A DNA stretch of 18,291 bases from JAGOSA01 sp039795715 (GCA_039795715.1 JBDKLD010000033.1:1-18291); one strand, 5' to 3'; numbered from the stretch's first letter, positions 7,280 through 15,110 are shown. The notes: a model not told the origin generated them from the letters alone. Made by a program: numbers and translations.

Positions 7280-9010
7280 TTATTGTGGATGAATACTCCC
7301 AATGAAGGCGTAAATCTTTTTCAAAAACTTCCTTTGCGGTACACTTCTGTTGTTTTCCCAACCGGTAATTGAATCTTCGCAGACGCCAAGGAGGTCTGCA
7401 ATGTCTTTTTGGAGCAGCCGTTTTTCAATTCTCTTGTTTCTCAAGAGTTCGCCAATAGTCTTTGGATTTTTAATATATCCTTCACCAAATGGCTTTTTTA
7501 GCGAATTTTGCAGGGTGGAAAAAGGCAACGCATGTCTGAAGTTGCGTTGACATTTTCCGGCATTTTTAAGTGTTGAAGGAAGGTATGACAGGGAGAAGGA
7601 AATGTCATCTTTGCCGATAATTATTTTGTCAGTTATCACTTCAACAATGCTTCTTTTTTCTTCAAATGCAAGCTTTGGCCATTGTTCGTAGAGATCTTTG
7701 GCTTCGCGAAAGACAGTGTCAGATGATAGATACTGTATTTTGAGGAAGTCGATCTCTGCTTGCAGTTCCGGTAACTGGTTTTCAATCTGGGAATACCGTT
7801 CTTCAAGTGGTGCATAGTGGCGTGGGAAGCTTTCTCTTAGGAGTTCACCACTAAGGCGCATCCGAACAAGCTCATCCATCTTTTCTTTAATTGAATGCAT
7901 TTCTTTTGAAATGACCGCAAGGAGATTCTCTTTTTCCTTTATTTTCGAATCTGTATTTTTCAGGTATTCAGTCAAGTCTGAATCAGTCAAGAGGAATGTC
8001 TTCAGTTGATCGTGGTAGATTTCTTCGATATCTGATGTTGCTATTCTGTTCTTGCAAGTTTTGCATTTGTATACTGGAGACTCATGGAATACGTACATTT
8101 TCTTTCCGCAGGAGCAGTATATGAAACCAGCAAGGAGGTGGATAGAAGTCGGACCAGGACGATTTCTCTTCTGGTGTTGCTCATCGAGTATTCGGTTACA
8201 CTCATTCCAGGTGTCCTCTGAAACGAGAGCAGGGCAGGAGGTAACTACCCAATCACTCACAGGTTTCAAAACCCAATTTTTGCCCTCACCTAGGCTCTTG
8301 GTGTAGTTTGCTCGTCTTTCCCCTTTGGCCGATGAATCCCGGAGCAAACGGTCAACGGTTGTATCTGAAAACGGTGATCCATTTCGTGTCCGGTATCCCA
8401 TTTTATTTAACTTATCAGCAGTAGTTTTTTTTCGCTTGTACTTCAAAAACAGTTCATAGACGAGCTTTCGCACAGGAGCTTCATTCTCATCGATTACAAA
8501 CTGCTTTCCTTCCCAGCGGTATCCGAATGAGGCTTGTCCGCCAGTCGGCTTTCCCATTTTAGCTCTTATCGGCACCGATGCCGCAACACGGTCTGATATT
8601 TCTTCTCTCTCCCACTGCGCCATAGCTGCGATCATGGTATAGAATAACCTACCGGCAGGAGAGCTAGTGTCAATTGATTCCTGGAGCGAGATTAAGTCTG
8701 CGTTGTATTCTCTAAAAATGTCTGCGAAATCAAGTAGTTCTCGAGTATTACGGGCCAGCCTAGCGAGCTTTGAGAAAATGAGTCCAGTGATGGTTCCATT
8801 CTTAATGTCTCGAATCATCTTTTTTGCTTCATCATGGTGCATGACTGACTTGCCTGAAACCGCTTCAAGGTGGTACACAATATCGACATTCCAGCCTTTT
8901 GCTTCTGCGTAAAGTCTGGCACGCTTTTCATGATGTTCTGGCGATTCTCCCTTTGCTTGATCTTCGGTGCTCACCCGAATCCAGATGCCAACATTCTTTT
9001 TAATATCCAT
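7280..9010 (-). CDS. Large serine recombinase with C-terminal XRE helix-turn-helix
   Basis: This 576-aa site-specific recombinase should insert or excise a DNA element by a serine-nucleophile reaction. The resolvase domain (1-145) has IWIRVSTEDQ with S14 as nucleophile, KLARLARNTREL with R84/R87 and ESIDTSSPAGR. The Recombinase domain (about 153-245) contains GGQASFGYRW and TADKLNKMGYRT. A zinc ribbon follows with C299, C301, C316 and C319, then a long coiled coil (about 350-430). Residues about 516-575 form a lambda-repressor-like XRE helix-turn-helix (TIGELLRNKRIEKRLLQKDI, then LLGVCEDSITGWENNRSVP). Such a C-terminal XRE domain is not part of the usual large serine recombinase plan. Total length fits the family plus this addition. 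The gene converges with the ATPase gene and has a good promoter at 9030-9060. Integrase of a mobile element is the best reading; att sites could not be identified. Confidence 0.92.
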   Translation of the reverse strand: MDIKKNVGIWIRVSTEDQAKGESPEHHEKRARLYAEAKGWNVDIVYHLEAVSGKSVMHHDEAKKMIRDIKNGTITGLIFSKLARLARNTRELLDFADIFREYNADLISLQESIDTSSPAGRLFYTMIAAMAQWEREEISDRVAASVPIRAKMGKPTGGQASFGYRWEGKQFVIDENEAPVRKLVYELFLKYKRKKTTADKLNKMGYRTRNGSPFSDTTVDRLLRDSSAKGERRANYTKSLGEGKNWVLKPVSDWVVTSCPALVSEDTWNECNRILDEQHQKRNRPGPTSIHLLAGFIYCSCGKKMYVFHESPVYKCKTCKNRIATSDIEEIYHDQLKTFLLTDSDLTEYLKNTDSKIKEKENLLAVISKEMHSIKEKMDELVRMRLSGELLRESFPRHYAPLEERYSQIENQLPELQAEIDFLKIQYLSSDTVFREAKDLYEQWPKLAFEEKRSIVEVITDKIIIGKDDISFSLSYLPSTLKNAGKCQRNFRHALPFSTLQNSLKKPFGEGYIKNPKTIGELLRNKRIEKRLLQKDIADLLGVCEDSITGWENNRSVPQRKFLKKIYAFIGSIHPQ

Positions 9011-9029
9011 TTCGAAATATTTTGGGTAT

Positions 9030-9060
9030 CAAATTTATTATCAGCTGGGAACAATTACAA
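9030..9060 (-). promoter_or_regulatory. Bacteroidota-type promoter of the serine recombinase gene
   Basis: On the minus strand, TAAATTTG (9037-9030) is an exact TAnnTTTG -7 box, and TTG (9060-9058) lies 20 bp upstream. The predicted transcription start, near 9023, gives a very short leader (about 13 nt) to the ATG at 9010. The recombinase's own XRE domain may bind near here, but I see no clear palindromic operator overlapping it. Confidence 0.65.
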
Positions 9061-9585
9061 GCAAATGGAAGAATTTTAATTTATAAATTGTACTGGGAAA
9101 TAAATGAAACTGGAAAAAACACTTCAAATATTGAATAACGATAATCAAGATTAGAATTTTTAAATGGAATAATGCATAATTTTACAGACAACTTGATTTT
9201 AGGTGCATATTACAGTTTTTCAATTTCGAAGGGATAATCGAAAAAAATGGAGTTGTCTCATAATGATAGAGCCTTAGATAAAAATAAAAATTATTAAACC
9301 GAATTATTAAGAAATTTAAAAATAAATTTTTAGGAAATGTAACCTTTCCTTCAACGGTATTTGCCTAGAGCTGATTTACATCATTTCCCACCAGCTTTCC
9401 ATCAATGAAATTGCAATGTGCCAGTACTTTCTGATAAATCAATTTAATAAATAAAACAGGTCAACTATACAAGTCGATTGGAGTAAATTAAATGTTGGGT
9501 ATGTGCATATAAACTGGGTATTAAAACATATATTCGACCTTAAATTGAGGTGCAAGTACCCTCAATGAGTTGGCGAGGTAATATG
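9061..9585. other. AT-rich intergenic region between the recombinase and surface-protein genes
   Basis: About 520 bp contain no credible gene. An attachment site for the recombinase would be expected close to its gene, but large serine recombinase att sites are short and not recognisable without the empty-site sequence. A minus-strand frame at 9365-9460 encodes a 31-residue tail (ending IDGKLVGNDVNQL then TAG) that reads like a degraded gene end; I could not identify it. The only clear structure is the hairpin at 9544-9566. Confidence 0.35.
9544..9566 (-). terminator. Possible terminator of the lipoprotein gene
   Basis: ATTGAGG (9544-9550) and CCTCAAT (9560-9566) form a 7-bp stem with a 9-nt loop, 19 nt past the lipoprotein stop codon. 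On the minus strand the stem is followed by TTAAGG rather than a real U tract, so termination would be weak. Confidence 0.35.
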
Positions 9586-10506
9586 TTAATTAAGATCGAG
9601 CTCTGATTCGCCGGAACCATCCACATTCATGATATACAACTTGCTAGAAACTTTAACCTCAGTTGCATTGATAGCTTTCTTTTCAACTTTATTGAAGATA
9701 ACCTTATTTGTCTGTGGCGCATAAGTAGGAAAAAGGTAAGTTCGTGTATTACATGATGCGTTAATACAATGCGTTGCCTTTGTTATACAATTCGTAATGA
9801 AGATACCTTCTTCGTATGACCAGATAATATTTTCGTGATCGCTAAGCCAGTATGCACCACCGAAGATACCGGTGTTGATTTCGTGCAAAATCTTCACTGT
9901 GTCAGCAATTGGATCAATAACAATAAGATTAAGGGGGGTAATGGTCGCAATGAGATTCGGATGACGCCAACACGATTGACTGGAAAAATAGTTTGTTGCA
10001 GAATCTATATTATTTCCATTTTCATCCATGATGAATAACTTGTGACTAATTCCATCGCTTTTGAAATATGCTATTTTATCGCATGCTTGATTCCACTCTG
10101 GTGCAAAGCTAGTGCTATTATACGTAAGCTGTATTAAACTATTGCCATCCTCTTTTATTTTCCAGATATTGTTGTCTGAAGTATTGAGAAGAATCCATCC
10201 ATTTTTACCCCACTTAGGTTGATAAAGATTCTCTCCCGTAAAGAGTATACTCTTTTGCTTTGTAAGTAAGTTAAATCTGTAAAGAACTGTATTGGCAGCA
10301 GAGTAATTTTTTTTCTGAAAAATAATTTCGCTTGGATTATTTGGATTGAAGAAAGGAAAAGAATAGTTGGGAGTATCAATTAGGTACGTCCAACCAATTG
10401 AAGGACTAGGCGGTAAATTAATGCAAATAGAATCACTGTTGATTGAATCTTTGTGACATGAGACACAGCAGAATAAGATTGTAATTAGTACTAAATTATT
10501 ACGCAT
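9586..10506 (-). CDS. Predicted lipoprotein with TolB/PD40-like beta-propeller repeats
   Basis: This 306-aa protein begins with a lipoprotein signal peptide: MRNNLVLITILFCCVSC, where C17 is the likely lipidated cysteine after Val-Ser. It should sit in a membrane facing the periplasm or cell surface. The mature part has repeats of the PD40/WD40-like type typical of TolB propellers: YQPKWGKNGWILL...NIWKIKEDGNSLIQLT (about 95-128), APEWNQACDKIAYFKSDG...KLFIMDENGNN (about 134-166), HPNLIATITPLNLIVIDPI, and a last FPTYAPQTNKVIF...KLYIMNVDGSGESEL blade. No catalytic residues are apparent, so a binding or scaffold role fits best. It follows the T9SS-exported protease by 44 nt on the same strand and may be co-expressed. 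A perfect TAnnTTTG-like box (10512-10519) lies only five bases before its ATG, so a leaderless transcript of its own is also possible. Confidence 0.8.
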   Translation of the reverse strand: MRNNLVLITILFCCVSCHKDSINSDSICINLPPSPSIGWTYLIDTPNYSFPFFNPNNPSEIIFQKKNYSAANTVLYRFNLLTKQKSILFTGENLYQPKWGKNGWILLNTSDNNIWKIKEDGNSLIQLTYNSTSFAPEWNQACDKIAYFKSDGISHKLFIMDENGNNIDSATNYFSSQSCWRHPNLIATITPLNLIVIDPIADTVKILHEINTGIFGGAYWLSDHENIIWSYEEGIFITNCITKATHCINASCNTRTYLFPTYAPQTNKVIFNKVEKKAINATEVKVSSKLYIMNVDGSGESELDLN

Positions 10507-10523
10507 ATATTCAAATATAGTAA

Positions 10524-10538
10524 TTGCGAAAAACGCAA
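10524..10538. repeat. Short perfect palindrome in the protease-lipoprotein gap
   Basis: TTGCG-AAAAA-CGCAA is a perfect 5-bp stem with a 5-nt loop. On the minus strand it lies between a TTG (10538-10536) and a TATATTTG box (10519-10512) that together resemble a promoter with a short 16-bp spacer. It may be an operator or an RNA hairpin; there is no U tract, so it is not a standard terminator. Confidence 0.4.
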
Positions 10539-10550
10539 CCTGAGTGCAAT

Positions 10551-13500
10551 TTACTGTTTTATAAACTTCCTTTGGTATTCATTTTTTTCCGTTGAAATTT
10601 CGCACACATACAAACCTTGCGAAAAAGCAGAGGCATCAATGGTAATGGTATTTTTCGTCTCATTGCCCAAATTCGATTCGAAGACTATTTGCCCTAAAAC
10701 GTCAAAAACCTTAGCGGTTACTTTTCCACTATAATGTTTCAAAATGTACTTGATGGTAACTAGATCAGAAGATGGATTTGGAGTAATCTGAATTTCGGCA
10801 ACCTCTGGCAACTCTTCAATTCCAATTACCCCATTAGAATCATACAAATGTAAAGAAACGGCCGTTCTGCAATCAGTTATATTATTCGGAACCCATGTAT
10901 TTATCGTTTGATTTAATACGTTTTTCTTTACAAACCAAGCAAAATTCTCTGCGTCTATTTCCACAGTTGTCCCTGAAACTGGATACCAGGTAATATTCTG
11001 AAAATGGTCATTATTACTGACGATACTACTTCCTGAAACACCATGTGCGCTACTTGATCTTCCCCAATGATCGATAACTGTTGTGGTTGAATTTATTGGA
11101 TGTGAGTAAGTTCTACTATATTTATATAAATCTGCAATATAAGTACCTGCCGCAAGTCCATTCATATTCTCAGTAAGTGTGATTGTAATATTTGATTGCC
11201 AAAGTGATGTGGCACCTACTCCTATTAAGGGGTGAACAATTTGATATTTTCCACCTGAAATTTTTTCCATTGTCTCACCTGCATTTAATAGACCAAAGCC
11301 AGTGTAATCGTCATATCCAAAAACTCCTTTGTCTGTGGCATATCTTTGAATTAAAAATTCAACATCTTCAGGAGCAAGATTAGCCGAATATCCATTACTC
11401 GTGTTGTGCTTACTTAAAATTAGTGAAGCAACACCAGAAACATGAGGGCAAGCTGCTGAAGTACCATTGAAGCATTGAAATTCGCTATTTGGACCATAAG
11501 CTGAACAACTAGTGGAAGGAACTGTTGGATCTATAGTAGAAGAAACAATTTCGGTGGTACCAGGTGCCGCCACATCTACTCCTAATCCAAAGGAAGATGC
11601 CCACCAATTATCACCGTTGGTAGTACTTTTGTATTCACCATCCGTACCCGTAGCACTGACATTAATTACCCAATCATCACTATAACACGCCGGATAATTA
11701 GGATCGCTGTTACCATCATTCCCGCGGGAAGCGACAAAGACACACGCATTTGACCAAGCGGTTTTAACAGCAGATTGTATAACAGGACTATTATTTACTC
11801 CACCCCAACTACTACTTTCAATATTTACACCGTACCCATTACTCAAAGCACCTTGCACTATAGCACTTGAAATATCTGCATCTGATGCGGCATCTAGATT
11901 ATTGAAAATGCCAAGAGAATATAAGGTTACACCATTGTTTCCAGCATTCACATCTCCTCCAGCAATACCAGCTATTCCACTAGAATTATTTCTAAACGCT
12001 CCTATTATTCCTGCGCAAGAAGTTCCATGGGACTTTGTTGGATGACTAACATTCTGAATGTCAATCCCATTAAAATAATCATACCCCCCAGCGATTTTTG
12101 ATCCAGAAAAAGTTCCATTGCCAAACTCAGAATGGCCCCAGTAAATTGGATGATCAATAACCCCAACTTTTATACTAGACTTTCCTGTTTCTAAATCCCA
12201 AGCTTGATCAATATTAATGTTTGAATTGGGATAAGTTACTGTGGGAATAAGCGATTCTTGTGTAGTGCTTACATAAGTATCATTTGGAATATTATTGGTT
12301 ATTGAGAGATGGTTAAGTTGTGCATACTCAACCGTTGGGTACATCAGATTCAACTGATTAATACAGTTCACTAAATCACGATCAGGTGGTATTGTAAGTA
12401 TAAATGCACTCCAAAATTTTTCATTCGGAACCGTTTCGCCTAGTCTTGAGATTGAATTTACATCTGTAGTTTTCATCCAGCCAAATATCTTTACCAACTT
12501 CGCTTTAAAGTCTATATTGAGCTCGAATCCTAGATATTCATTCATAGAAGTCACGACAGAGTCTGGAATCACATCTTCAATATTTGCAAAGTTTCTGTCT
12601 TTGTCATCGACGAAAACTGTGTTGACGATGCTTGGATCAAACTTGACAATAATTTGTTCTGTCAGGTGGTCTGGCTTTCCAGCACTGTTGTTGACAACAC
12701 CTTCAGACAGTTCGAGATAGGAATACTTTACAGTCGTATACCGCTTCGTAAGGTTTGCGTCTTGAGAAATACCAGTGACGAAAATGTTTCCTTTCATGTC
12801 GAGCTGAATGTTGAGCGGTTCATCATCGCCATTTCCTACTCCATTGTACGTCTCTTCCCAAACAATTTCGCCGTCAGGGTTGTACTTAATAGTGACATAG
12901 TTGTTGTCGCCATTGTTGAACAACTTTCCTGTGATAAAGATGTTGCCTAGCTGATCAAGTGTAAGTTTCTTCGCTTTTGCCGGTTTCGATTCATCAGGTG
13001 CACTGTATCTCCTTTGCCACAACTCATTTCCTGACGGATCGTACTTTATAGTTATGAAATCGTACCCCCCATTAGTCTTTTTCGTATAGCCAGAAACGAT
13101 GATGTTTCCATTTACATCTATCCCCATGGTCTGAGCAACATCTTCCAAACCATCGCCGTCAAATATTTTTATCCATTCTAAACCGATTGTCGGATTAATT
13201 TTCACAGTTTGTATGTTTTTGTTTGATCCATCTTCAGTGTAACCTGTGAGAAAGATGTTTCCTGAGTTGTCTTTGGTGATGGCTAAAGCTTTATCCGATC
13301 CAACTCCAACCCCAGTGATTCTTTCCACCCCGACTTGAGTACCGTCCGTTTTGTAAGTGACAATCGCAAAGTCCCAAGAGTTCGCAGCCTGGGCACTGCC
13401 ACCGGCTACCACTATGTTTCCATTCTGAGCCATTGTGATAGACGTTGCGGCTTCTTGCAAGTGTACATTGTCGTAGGTTGATACCCAGCTGAAACTACCA

Positions 13501-14045
13501 TTGGGTTCAAACTTGAGTGTCACAAAGTCAGTTTGGTTAAAGAGAGTAAAGTACAATCCAGTCACATAAATATTTCCAAAATTATCTAAAGTAAGTGCGG
13601 TTGGAATGTCATGCAAATGATCGTTTCCATCCCAAGTAGTAGACCACTGAAGGTTACCACTATGATCGTACTTAAGGAGCACAATGTCGAAGTAGCCGTT
13701 TGATCCGGTTACCGCTCCAGCTACATAAATGTTATTGTTCTGATCTGTTGTGATTGCTACACCGTAATCCTTTAAATTGCTTCCACCATCGAAGTACTGA
13801 GTCCATAAGGCATTCCCATCATGATCATATAGTATCGTGATAATGTCCGTGTTGCCTGCGGAAATTACCGTGTTTCCTGTAAGTGCGAGATCGCCGCCCT
13901 GAGTATAGGTTGTACATCCCCAGTCAATTGAGTCCGGAAGCCCTTTCGTATCTACCCAATCTTTGTTGTAGTACTTTCTTGCGAATGTACTAGTGTTGAG
14001 TAAGAGAAGAAAGATGATTACTAGGTGTATGAGTTTTCGATTCAT
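10551..14045 (-). CDS. Secreted S8 subtilisin-like protease with SBBP propeller and T9SS type A sorting domain
   Basis: This 1164-aa extracellular serine protease has a signal peptide at about 1-22 (hydrophobic VIIFLLLLNTSTFA). Residues about 55-440 hold seven or eight SBBP-type repeats of about 52 aa, each with the pattern YDxxGNxLW...YDG...D...GNIxVTG, forming a beta-propeller. A linker (about 455-615) precedes the subtilase domain, with catalytic D631 (KVGVIDH), H673 (SHGTSCAGIIGA), oxyanion N776 (ASRGNDGN) and S863 (NGTSAACPHVSG). The Asp motif is DHP instead of the usual DT/SG. The C-terminus (about 1085-1164) is a T9SS type A domain: ITPNPSSDLVTI, KVFDVLGQIVFES and FSQGLYVCEISTEKNEYQRK. 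The protein is therefore expected to cross the outer membrane by T9SS and be released or anchored. It is the first gene of the minus-strand pair, followed by the propeller lipoprotein. Substrate is unknown. No good promoter was found upstream. Confidence 0.93.
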   Translation of the reverse strand: MNRKLIHLVIIFLLLLNTSTFARKYYNKDWVDTKGLPDSIDWGCTTYTQGGDLALTGNTVISAGNTDIITILYDHDGNALWTQYFDGGSNLKDYGVAITTDQNNNIYVAGAVTGSNGYFDIVLLKYDHSGNLQWSTTWDGNDHLHDIPTALTLDNFGNIYVTGLYFTLFNQTDFVTLKFEPNGSFSWVSTYDNVHLQEAATSITMAQNGNIVVAGGSAQAANSWDFAIVTYKTDGTQVGVERITGVGVGSDKALAITKDNSGNIFLTGYTEDGSNKNIQTVKINPTIGLEWIKIFDGDGLEDVAQTMGIDVNGNIIVSGYTKKTNGGYDFITIKYDPSGNELWQRRYSAPDESKPAKAKKLTLDQLGNIFITGKLFNNGDNNYVTIKYNPDGEIVWEETYNGVGNGDDEPLNIQLDMKGNIFVTGISQDANLTKRYTTVKYSYLELSEGVVNNSAGKPDHLTEQIIVKFDPSIVNTVFVDDKDRNFANIEDVIPDSVVTSMNEYLGFELNIDFKAKLVKIFGWMKTTDVNSISRLGETVPNEKFWSAFILTIPPDRDLVNCINQLNLMYPTVEYAQLNHLSITNNIPNDTYVSTTQESLIPTVTYPNSNINIDQAWDLETGKSSIKVGVIDHPIYWGHSEFGNGTFSGSKIAGGYDYFNGIDIQNVSHPTKSHGTSCAGIIGAFRNNSSGIAGIAGGDVNAGNNGVTLYSLGIFNNLDAASDADISSAIVQGALSNGYGVNIESSSWGGVNNSPVIQSAVKTAWSNACVFVASRGNDGNSDPNYPACYSDDWVINVSATGTDGEYKSTTNGDNWWASSFGLGVDVAAPGTTEIVSSTIDPTVPSTSCSAYGPNSEFQCFNGTSAACPHVSGVASLILSKHNTSNGYSANLAPEDVEFLIQRYATDKGVFGYDDYTGFGLLNAGETMEKISGGKYQIVHPLIGVGATSLWQSNITITLTENMNGLAAGTYIADLYKYSRTYSHPINSTTTVIDHWGRSSSAHGVSGSSIVSNNDHFQNITWYPVSGTTVEIDAENFAWFVKKNVLNQTINTWVPNNITDCRTAVSLHLYDSNGVIGIEELPEVAEIQITPNPSSDLVTIKYILKHYSGKVTAKVFDVLGQIVFESNLGNETKNTITIDASAFSQGLYVCEISTEKNEYQRKFIKQ

Positions 14046-14453
14046 GGTGTAAATTATTAATTGTTTATATGTTTGTATTAGTACCGATTAATAAAATGCA
14101 ATAATCTATTTGACAATCCCCAAGTTTTATTTTAAATTTCTGCAATAATTAATTTTTAAAAAATCAATAAAGCAGTTAGTATATAAAAATAAGAAAGAAG
14201 TCTTCATGGCTAGTAAGAATTAATATAGCTAAACTTAAAATTGATACAAGAAATTTACTTCGAATTGTAAAGATTTGTATTTAGATTTTTAAAAATCAAT
14301 AGTACTTCTACTGCAGTTAACTAATATTTTGCTCTAACAAAATTTCCATTCTTATTTTATTTTCGGAAATTTTTCACACTGAATTTTTAATTTTTCCTGA
14401 CTTTTGAAAATTAATAGTTTAAGGGGTGTTATAAAAATCAATTAAACTTTTTC
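14046..14453. other. Very AT-rich spacer with diffuse repeats
   Basis: There is no gene in either strand. One 60-base line (14281-14340) has 14 G/C. A motif of T run, A run and TCAATA recurs: 14153-14169, 14286-14301 and, as TAAAAATCAAT, 14432-14442. The first two copies are each followed a short distance on by GCAGTTA (14172-14178, 14313-14319). The second copy is the left arm of a long inverted repeat whose right arm is at 14850-14875. Low complexity makes some of this expected by chance, but the shared downstream GCAGTTA suggests partial duplication. Confidence 0.45.
14287..14312 (+). repeat. Left arm of a 26-bp inverted repeat enclosing the structured block
   Basis: This segment pairs with the reverse complement of 14850-14875 at 25 of 26 positions; the mismatch is at 14308. 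The shared core includes AAAAATCAATAGTACTT. The two arms bracket 589 bp. TTAGA occurs just outside both arms (14281-14285 and 14881-14885), but the distances to the arms differ, so a target-site duplication is not established. Confidence 0.7.
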
Positions 14454-14843
14454 GACTCCGGTAAATCGGTATCCACTCCAATCCTCACTTCTCCATTCCC
14501 CAAACATGGAGTTCGTCTTGTTCGTGTCTGCGCATGAGCACGTACTCCACCATCCGTGAAGTACTCTCACAGGCCAGCTCATGCGCTCTCATTTAGGCGA
14601 GCCGGCGCAACTACTGGCGGCTGCGGCTTAGCAAGCCCACACAGCCTTGTGTAGCCTCCTACAGGGATACCTCGCACACGCTACATAGGTCGGACGGGGG
14701 TAGTATTGAACTACCCCCGTTACACCTCCCACCGCCAGTAGTACTCGCAACGGATCTCCGTTACCCTCCGATCCTTTTGCCGGCTCGCTTTATTTGCTTA
14801 GTGCAAATCCGGACGCTCAGCTCAGGGCTGTTTTACCGGAGTC
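14454..14843. ncRNA. Candidate large structured RNA or palindromic element of nested inverted repeats
   Basis: This GC-rich island (36 of 60 bases G/C at 14641-14700) sits in very AT-rich DNA and has no open reading frame. It is closed by a 12-bp perfect inverted repeat, GACTCCGGTAAA (14454-14465) with 14832-14843. Inside are: hairpin CTCCAT/ATGGAG (14491-14496/14506-14511); stem GCGCATGAGC (14530-14539/14577-14586) enclosing GTACT/AGTAC; a long-range stem GCGAGCCGGC (14597-14606/14779-14788), inside which ACTACTGGCGG (14610-14620) pairs with 14732-14742; then TGTAGC/GCTACA (14650-14655/14680-14685), a hairpin ACGGGGGTAGT (14694-14704/14710-14720, 5-nt loop), palindrome AACGGATCTCCGTT (14749-14762) and hairpin ATTTGC/GCAAAT (14792-14797/14803-14808). 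The stems nest without conflict, like a multi-branched RNA. I do not recognise it as rRNA, tRNA, tmRNA, RNase P, SRP or a group II intron. The strand is undetermined because the structure is nearly symmetrical. Confidence 0.6.
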
Positions 14844-14849
14844 ATTTGT

Positions 14850-14875
14850 AGTACAAGTACTATTGATTTTTAAAA
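14850..14875 (-). repeat. Right arm of the 26-bp inverted repeat enclosing the structured block
   Basis: This is the reverse complement of 14287-14312 with one mismatch at 14854. It begins six bases after the 12-bp closing stem of the structured block ends. The left arm is much farther out (141 bases before the closing stem), so the two inverted repeats are not symmetrically nested. A shorter copy of its inner part (TAAAAATCAAT) also lies at 14432-14442, nearer the block, which gives a tighter pair with 14861-14872. Confidence 0.7.
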
Positions 14876-14894
14876 TTTTATTAGACTAAATTGT
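14863..14894 (+). promoter_or_regulatory. Possible promoter of the 65-aa protein gene
   Basis: TTG (14863-14865), a 21-bp spacer and TAAATTGT (14887-14894) approximate the Bacteroidota consensus with one mismatch in the -7 box, 18 nt before the ATG at 14913. Its TTG lies inside the right arm of the inverted repeat. The region is AT-rich, so chance matches are likely. Confidence 0.25.
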
Positions 14895-14912
14895 GAAAAA
14901 AATATAAAGCAA

Positions 14913-15110
14913 ATGACTACTAGAAATATCCAAGGACATTCAAAAAAATTATCACTAGAAGAAGCATTGAATGATGCGATAGATAAAATTTACCATCAAA
15001 ATGAACAAATTTGGCATTTCAAATTAACTTCGATAAGTGGAAAGTGCGGGACGGATTTTGCTGGCATAAATCAAAGCGAATTAATTGTTGAAATTGAAGC
15101 TTCTGTATAG
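14913..15110 (+). CDS. Small 65-aa protein, possibly dodecin-like
   Basis: This short soluble protein predicts a beta-alpha-beta-beta order: a strand near the N-terminus (RNIQGHSK), an amphipathic helix SLEEALNDAIDKIYHQ (18-33), a strand QIWHFKLTSISGKCG (36-50) and a final strand ELIVEIEASV (56-65). That order, the length and the central Trp resemble dodecins, which are flavin- or CoA-binding dodecamers, but sequence similarity is slight and the family call is only a suggestion. It is the first gene to the right of the structured block, in an AT-rich context, and is separated from the next gene by 169 nt, so it is probably its own transcription unit. Coding status is supported by a sensible amphipathic composition rather than by recognised homologues. 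Confidence 0.55.
   Translation: MTTRNIQGHSKKLSLEEALNDAIDKIYHQNEQIWHFKLTSISGKCGTDFAGINQSELIVEIEASV

Noticed and set aside
9241..9275. GAGTTGTCTCATAATGATAG as an insertion-sequence end
   Set aside because: It looked like a transposon terminus, but no matching inverted partner or transposase was found.
9365..9460. Minus-strand 31-codon frame ending in IDGKLVGNDVNQL, a possible pseudogene tail next to the recombinase
   Set aside because: It has no start codon, is closed by a stop upstream and matches nothing I recognise; 31 codons open by chance is common.
12517..12950. Plus-strand open frames inside the protease gene
   Set aside because: They lie antisense to a protein with clear domains and have no sensible composition, so they are shadows.
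14068..14075. TATGTTTG as a plus-strand promoter -7 box
   Set aside because: No TTG lies at the expected distance upstream and there is no gene within 800 bp downstream.
14454..14843. Integron attC site, group II intron or retron RNA as explanation of the structured block
   Set aside because: I found no attC-type core sites (RYYYAAC/GTTRRRY) at its ends, no group II domain V-like sequence, and no reverse transcriptase gene in the window.
14281..14885. TTAGA as a target-site duplication of an insertion event
   Set aside because: The copies lie one base from the left arm but five bases from the right arm, and a 5-bp AT-rich match is expected often by chance.
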